A DNA stretch of 64,000 nt from Sellimonas caecigallum. Its GTDB lineage: Bacteria; Bacillota; Clostridia; Lachnospirales; Lachnospiraceae. Below, piece by piece: positions 59,521 through 64,000 of this stretch. Below the pieces are notes generated by a model. That model saw only the letters and a list, made by a program, of their open reading frames with translations. It made no database searches and was not told the origin of the DNA. The position numbers and the translations under genes were made by a program. The DNA lies in NCBI RefSeq assembly GCF_045038405.1, contig NZ_CP173660.1, forward strand, positions 2,666,001-2,730,000, read 5' to 3'. Position 1 is the stretch's first letter; each line of letters opens with the position of its first letter.

Positions 59521-59559
59521 AACGCTTTACTCCTTCTTTCTTTTTAGTCTTTATCTTCA

Positions 59560-59588
59560 GCATACAGGCAGGGGTTCCGCCTGTATGC
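59560..59588 (-). other. Strong stem-loop between grdB and trxB
   Basis: A perfect 10-bp stem GCATACAGGC/GCCTGTATGC with a 9-base loop follows the grdB stop by about 40 bases on the minus strand. There is no T-run, so an mRNA-stability or processing element is more likely than a terminator. Confidence 0.6.
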
Positions 59589-59626
59589 CTATTTCCACAT
59601 GACGTCAGAAAAGAGTCCTCTTTGGC

Positions 59627-60934
59627 TTAGTTATCGAAGATTGTCTGATCTTCTACTTCTGTAGTCAAAGCATTCAGTGCTTTTTCTACGATGCCTTTAC
59701 GAAGCTCGTATTCTTCTTCTTTTGTAAGTGCCGGATTACCAAGCGGATGAGGGATGGCAATAGCCGGTACGATTCTGTTGGCACCAACTGTCATGGAGAT
59801 TGGTGTTACAGTACAGATATGAACAACCGGAAGTCCAGCTGCTTCGATACCTTTAACGAGCGTTGCACCGCAACGCGTACAGGTACCTCATGTAGAGGTT
59901 AAGATAACTGCATCTACTCCGTCTGCTTTCATCTTCGGAGCAAATTCTTCAGCAAATGCTTTCGCAGAAGCAACGGCTGTTCCGTTACCTACTGTTGTAT
60001 AGAATTTGTCATACAGTTTTCCGATCTTTCCTTCTTTTTCCATTTCACGGAGAACGTCTACCGGAAGTACGCGGTCTGCATCTTCGTTTGCATATACCGG
60101 GTCATATCCACCGTGAGCTGTTTCAAATGTTTCTTCTGTAAGATCATCCACACCAGCGATGCTGTATTCGCCGTATTTGGAAGCGTTGGAGCTTTCGATG
60201 TGGTCCGGATTTCCTTTCGGTACGATACCGCCAGATGTAACAAGAGCGATCGTAGCTTTGGAGAGATCTTTTACAGCCGGGTTCGGAGCAACTCTGTCGA
60301 ATGTCGGCATCGGGTACTCTGTCTCGAACGGCTTGTCTGCTAATTTCTTAAGAAGCATCTTAACAGCACGTTTGGATCCTCTTTCTTCTTCGAAGAAGTT
60401 CACACGAACACCATTCGGCATATATCCTTCCTGGCAGGAAGCGCCGATTGCTTCTTTCTTAGCAAGTTTGAGAGCTAATGGAGCCATCTTGGAAACCGCG
60501 CCTCTCATACCTGCTGCAGAGTTCTTTGTAGATACTGTGTAGACTTTGTTCTTGAACATGTCTGCACCTGGGTTTTCTGTGTACATACCTGTAACAGCCG
60601 GAATACCAAGTTCTTCCTGAACTGCGTCGCAGATTGTTCCACATGCCACTCCGTAACGTCCAGCGTTGAATGCCGGTCCAGCTACGAATACGTCCGGGCT
60701 GTATTTCTTTACAACTTCAAGAATTTCAGCTTTTGCTTTGTCAAGGTTTTCGTTGAAATAAGAGTCACCGCAGATGATTGTTGCAACGATTTCTGCTTCT
60801 TCTCCGAATGCCTGTTTAAATGCCATACCTGGTCCGACAACTTCGCCTTCGCGAACTTCTACCGGGTAATCAGCTTTTTCTTCTCCACCAATATTAGCGA
60901 AGAACTGATTGATATAATGAACTACTTTTAACAT
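59627..60934 (-). CDS. grdB: Glycine reductase component B gamma subunit, selenoprotein GrdB
   Basis: GrdB is the 435-residue selenoprotein subunit of substrate-specific protein B, which activates glycine as a Schiff base on the pyruvoyl group of GrdE. The TGA at codon 349 (plus-strand 59888-59890) lies in the motif STUGTCTRC, the UxxCxxC arrangement of the family; the frame then continues for 86 codons to TAA. A hairpin suited to a SECIS element starts 11 bases after the TGA. GGAGG precedes the ATG. It follows grdE by 18 bases. Confidence 0.96.
59860..59890 (-). promoter_or_regulatory. Bacterial SECIS element after the grdB UGA
   Basis: On the minus strand, 11 bases after TGA, GCGTTGC and GCAACGC form a perfect 7-bp stem closed by a GGT loop. 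This fits the spacing and G-U-bearing apical loop expected for SelB recruitment. The grdA site has no equally clear stem. Confidence 0.75.
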
Positions 60935-60952
60935 CCTTTTCTTCCTCCTTCA

Positions 60953-62233
60953 CTATCTGGCGCTTAAGTAACCAAATCCTGTTTCGTTTGTTGCACCTGT
61001 AATTGCCTGGATTTCTACTTCGATCGTTCCGTCTTCACGTAAGCTGTGTTCGTTACCACCAGCGATCGTGTTTACATAATCCAGTGTTCCGATGACTTTG
61101 TCAAGCTTCGGAAGTACGATTACCTGGTTTGCATTACCACCTGTTACAACAGCGTCAGCGGCTGCATCAGCGTCAGCAAGTGACTGGGATTTTCCATCGC
61201 GTCCTGCATATTCGTCTGTGATGATGACAGTCTTCACACCTTCTGCTTCGATCTTCTTGCAGTTCATGATAAGGTCTGTATCCGGGTTACCGAATCCTTC
61301 CTGAGATACGATGACAGCATCCAGATCAAGAAGACGGCAAAGTTTTGCTGTCCAGTCTGAGGAGCGCTGTTTATCTGCAAGATAAACGTTTTCGTTTGTA
61401 AGAATCTGACATACAAAGTTGATTGTCTTTCCATGTTCTTCGAACAGATCGTGAACAACCGGATTGTTTTCGTGAACATATGTAGGGTTCTTATCACATG
61501 CAGATACACAGTTACCGGAAACGATTGCTCCGTCCATTACTTCTGTCGGATTGATGATCGTAGAAAGAGTTTTCTTTGCATCCACTCCGTAAACATATGT
61601 ATCATGCAGAAGTCCCTGACTCTGAAGCATCTGAACATATGCTACTCTCGGAAGTCCCGGAAGTTTTTCCATTCCTTCTTTGATTCCGTATGTTTCGTAT
61701 ACTTTTGTTTCATCCGGTGTGAGATTTCTTGCAAGTTCTCCAAGATATACAGCTACACGGAAACCAGCAAAGCGAACTGCTTTTTCATAGTCGTGCTGTT
61801 TGATTCCTTCAACCGGTTCACATACAACAACAAGGTTATTCAGTTTGGAGAATGGTGTGTAGTCTGCTCCAGGACCTGTCATATCAATGATACCTTCCTG
61901 GAATCCGACGATCTTACCTGCTGTAACAACAGCCATTCCTTTTAACGCATATGTTTTTCCTTCTCCTACTGTGTCAACTTTAGAGATAACGCCCGGGAAA
62001 ACTCCTCCTCTTCCTTCTACTTTGACACGAGGTTCAATAACGTCTTTAACCGGAGTGATTCTTACACTTTCTCCTGGTCTTGCGATATCAAATTTTACAC
62101 TTGCAATGTGCTCGTCCTCAAGGACAACTTCTTTTACAGCTTCTTCGGATACATAAAGAACACCGTCTTCGATTTTGGATTCAGCACCAAACTGGATGTC
62201 CTTAATAAAAATGTGACCCACTTCTAATTTCAC
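60953..62233 (-). CDS. grdE: Glycine reductase component B proprotein GrdE
   Basis: GrdE is made as a 426-residue proprotein and cut between Asn241 and Cys242 in GNCVSACDKNPTY; the new N-terminus becomes a pyruvoyl group that binds glycine. The two halves form the alpha and beta subunits of protein B. The start codon is GTG, with AAGGAGGG 8-10 bases upstream. Other conserved parts are VEGRGGVFPGVISK and GAQSGFGNPDTDL-like sequence (QEGFGNPDTDLIMN). It follows grdX by 69 bases. Confidence 0.96.
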   Translation of the reverse strand: MKLEVGHIFIKDIQFGAESKIEDGVLYVSEEAVKEVVLEDEHIASVKFDIARPGESVRITPVKDVIEPRVKVEGRGGVFPGVISKVDTVGEGKTYALKGMAVVTAGKIVGFQEGIIDMTGPGADYTPFSKLNNLVVVCEPVEGIKQHDYEKAVRFAGFRVAVYLGELARNLTPDETKVYETYGIKEGMEKLPGLPRVAYVQMLQSQGLLHDTYVYGVDAKKTLSTIINPTEVMDGAIVSGNCVSACDKNPTYVHENNPVVHDLFEEHGKTINFVCQILTNENVYLADKQRSSDWTAKLCRLLDLDAVIVSQEGFGNPDTDLIMNCKKIEAEGVKTVIITDEYAGRDGKSQSLADADAAADAVVTGGNANQVIVLPKLDKVIGTLDYVNTIAGGNEHSLREDGTIEVEIQAITGATNETGFGYLSAR

Positions 62234-62302
62234 TGTAATTCCCTCCTTCTAAAATGTGAATTGTATGCCCCAAAGTACACCTTGTACTTTATAGCCGTTG
62301 TC

Positions 62303-62686
62303 TTACCACGCTTCCGCTGACGGGAGCGCGCTGGATATCAGTGTATAATCAATCAGTCTGAAATCCTCATAAACCTGCGGTTTGTATTTATCCGACTTAA
62401 ACTCGAACTTTTTGCAGGCTGCAATCGCATTTTCAATAATTTTCATTCCATCCGGATCTGCCCCGCTCTTAGAAACCGATACCATGACCGATTTGTAAGG
62501 CGTCTCATTTGGTTTTACGCTTCCGGATAACGGATGGGTAAGGAGACGATACCCCTTGTACACCTCATCTCTGACTTTTTTCAAAACATCTTCATAGGAA
62601 ATTTCATAATATTCCACTTGATACTCATCCCCAAGTTTTTCCAGGACAAGCGGATTGTTTGTAATGATTCTAAAATCTTTCTTCAT
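62303..62686 (-). CDS. grdX: GrdX family protein
   Basis: A 127-residue protein of unknown role that begins most grd operons. It starts RIITNNPLVLEKLGDEYQVEYY, and has LTHPLSGSVKPNETPYKSVM in the middle, a GrdX hallmark. Likely a cytoplasmic alpha/beta protein with no signal or membrane segment. It directly follows the glycine riboswitch and terminator and is the first gene of the operon. AGGAAGAG precedes the ATG. Confidence 0.92.
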   Translation of the reverse strand: MKKDFRIITNNPLVLEKLGDEYQVEYYEISYEDVLKKVRDEVYKGYRLLTHPLSGSVKPNETPYKSVMVSVSKSGADPDGMKIIENAIAACKKFEFKSDKYKPQVYEDFRLIDYTLISSALPSAEAW

Positions 62687-62697
62687 ACTCTCTTCCT

Positions 62698-62746
62698 GTA
62701 AAAAAGGCGGCTTTGGTTCCGCAAACTGCTGAACTCAAGGCCGCCC
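62698..62746 (-). terminator. Riboswitch-linked terminator ahead of grdX
   Basis: On the minus strand GGGCGGC pairs with GCCGCC around an inner GTTC/GAAC stem, followed by TTTTTT. It lies between the glycine aptamer and the grdX start, so it is the probable expression platform. Confidence 0.85.
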
Positions 62747-62792
62747 TTCTGTCTTATGTACGTTCTGATTTAATGAAACTATACATGATTCA

Positions 62793-62904
62793 GAGTGTGG
62801 TCCTTTCCCCGATCCTTTTGCCTGAAAGTTTCACCTTTTCATACAAAGGCTTGCATCTTCGGCGGTTCTTGAAGTGAACTCTCTCGCAGGAAAAATCATC
62901 CCAC
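62793..62904 (-). promoter_or_regulatory. Glycine riboswitch (appears to be a single aptamer)
   Basis: The minus strand shows the conserved glycine aptamer elements in order: TGCGAGAGAG, then GAACCGCCGAAGATGCAAGC, then TTTCAGGCAAAAGGA and a closing stem. The sequence departs slightly from consensus (CGCCGAAG in place of CACCGAAG). I see one full aptamer. It lies 46 bases before the terminator stem, and upstream of an operon that degrades glycine, so glycine probably prevents termination. Confidence 0.85.
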
Positions 62905-62949
62905 TATTCATTTTTTATAATCATATGTGTCCTTCACAAATCTGTTTAA

Positions 62950-62978
62950 AGTATATCATAATTATTTATAGATTGCCA
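62950..62978 (-). promoter_or_regulatory. Promoter of the glycine reductase operon
   Basis: On the minus strand TGGCAA (62973-62978) and TATACT (62950-62955) are 17 bases apart, in an A/T-rich region, about 45 bases before the riboswitch. The rest of 62979-63048 holds a TAAG-AATCA/TGATT-CTTA hairpin just after the symporter gene. Confidence 0.6.
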
Positions 62979-63048
62979 GCTTTTTATCAAAATTGCACAT
63001 AGTTTTTTTCTATAAGTAATCACGCCTCGTCATACTGATTGCTTAGAC

Positions 63049-64000
63049 TTATTTTCTTTTCTTTTTCTGTAACTCCGGATGCTTCGGCAGGAAGTTCTTA
63101 AAGTAATCATCATGAACTTTCTTGATCATACCGCTAAGAGCAAACAGAGCAATAATATTCGGTACAACCATCATACTGTTGAAGCAGTCTGCCATATTCC
63201 ATACAAGGTCTACCTGTGCAAGTGATCCGAGCACTACACAGACGCACACAAGCACTGCATAAATCGGAACCGCTTTTGGTCCAAACAGATATTTGATGTT
63301 TGCTTCGCCAAAGAAATACCATCCAATGATCGTGGAGGATGCGAAGAAGAACATACAGATCGCTATAAAGATCTCTCCAAATTTCCCATACACCAGAGAA
63401 TAAGCAAACTGGCTCAGTTCGGCTCCAGTGTAACCTCCATCGACAACAGCGTATGATTCCGGAAGTGCACGTGTCGTCACGATAACAAGCGCTGTCATTG
63501 TTAAAACGATGAATGTATCGATAAATACGCCAGTCATGGCTACAAATCCCTGTTGTACTGGATGATCTACTTTTGCAACTGCGTGTGCGTGCGGAGTGGA
63601 ACCCATACCAGCTTCATTGGAGAAAAGTCCTCTTGCAACACCTTTTGTGATGGCAAGCTTGATCGTTGCTCCGACTGCTCCTCCGGCAATTGCGGACGGT
63701 GCAAATGCTCCTACAAAAATTTCATAGAAAGCTGTCGGGATGTTCCTCCAGTTGTAGAAAATAATGATCAGGGAGCCGACAATATACAATGCCGCCATAA
63801 TCGGAACCATCCATTCTGTTACCTTCGCGATTCTCTTCATACCGCCTGTGAAGATGAAGAGACAGACAACAGCTACCACAACGCCTGTAATCCACTGCGG
63901 GATGCCGAATGCCGTGTGGAAGGAAGAAGCGATGGAGTTGGACTGTACCGCATTCCCCATGAACCCAAGTGCAAAAATCAGAAGCACAGCAAAAATTGCC
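63049..64000 (-). CDS. Alanine/glycine:cation symporter (AGCS family), 5' end beyond window
   Basis: The last 317 codons of an AGCS-type sodium or proton symporter; its start lies beyond the right edge. Recognisable parts are GFMGNAVQSNSIASSFH, the family motif GLFSNEAGMGSTPHAHA, and CFNSMMVVPNIIALFALSG near the end; about eight membrane segments are visible, with a basic C-terminal tail. It imports alanine or glycine. Its position just upstream of the glycine riboswitch and grd operon argues for glycine. It ends in a lysine/arginine-rich tail. Confidence 0.93.
   Translation of the reverse strand, partial: AIFAVLLIFALGFMGNAVQSNSIASSFHTAFGIPQWITGVVVAVVCLFIFTGGMKRIAKVTEWMVPIMAALYIVGSLIIIFYNWRNIPTAFYEIFVGAFAPSAIAGGAVGATIKLAITKGVARGLFSNEAGMGSTPHAHAVAKVDHPVQQGFVAMTGVFIDTFIVLTMTALVIVTTRALPESYAVVDGGYTGAELSQFAYSLVYGKFGEIFIAICMFFFASSTIIGWYFFGEANIKYLFGPKAVPIYAVLVCVCVVLGSLAQVDLVWNMADCFNSMMVVPNIIALFALSGMIKKVHDDYFKNFLPKHPELQKKKRK

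Noticed and set aside
59627..60934. grdB as a truncated gene ending at the TGA
   Set aside because: The 86 codons after the TGA encode the conserved GrdB C-terminus, and a SECIS-like hairpin follows the TGA.

Overview
The window reads as a chromosomal segment of a spore-forming, anaerobic Clostridia of the Lachnospiraceae type. The evidence is the gene order ylxM-ffh-rpsP-khpA-rimM-trmD-rplS, two type I signal peptidases around rbgA, a YlbJ-like sporulation protein, short-form HisG with HisZ, a selenocysteine-dependent glycine reductase operon, and moderate GC with strong AGGAGG ribosome sites. The species cannot be fixed from the sequence alone. Most genes lie on the minus strand.

Layout. 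1-1.2 kb: 3' part of an rfbD-like gene (cut by the window edge), coaD and a small membrane protein. 1.2-6.5 kb: a histidine operon hisZ-hisG-hisD-hisB-hisIE whose last gene carries a HisF/HisA-like domain that has lost its catalytic acids; a palindrome sits on the operon promoter. 6.5-24.6 kb: housekeeping genes (recU, several RNA-modification enzymes, a YgiQ radical SAM protein, pepD, ylbJ, rsmD, mscS, pgeF, yraN, rnhB, two lepB, rbgA). 24.7-28.8 kb: the SRP/ribosomal operon. 28.9-40.6 kb: accessory and stand-alone genes, including an intracellular subtilase, an NSS symporter, a very cysteine-rich small protein, a pair of G3E (COG0523) metal GTPases, a 54-residue small protein, two overlapping unknown genes, a TruA-like protein with an altered catalytic residue, a patatin, an ABC-F ATPase and luxS.

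40.56-45.21 kb is a nested mobile element. A group II intron of about 1.9 kb (RT without endonuclease domain, class C-like) sits in the minus direction directly behind a stem-loop terminator that also served luxS. An IS21-family element of 2747 bp (istA, istB) is inserted in the intron, flanked by an 8-bp target duplication. Each IS end carries six repeats at an exact 24-bp period, placed 7 bp from the tip.

45.2-54.7 kb: a DUF5662 gene, traX, a GH13 protein lacking all three catalytic acids, an orphan sugar-binding lipoprotein, a DUF1292 gene, a UvrD-like helicase, gltX, and a two-gene ThrE-type exporter. 54.8-64 kb: a complete glycine reductase operon transcribed grdX-grdE-grdB-trxB-trxA-grdA-grdC-grdD. 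grdA and grdB each read through an in-frame UGA as selenocysteine. A glycine riboswitch followed by a terminator precedes grdX, and an alanine/glycine:cation symporter (cut by the right edge) lies upstream. Together these import glycine, sense it, and reduce it to acetyl phosphate with thioredoxin as electron donor.
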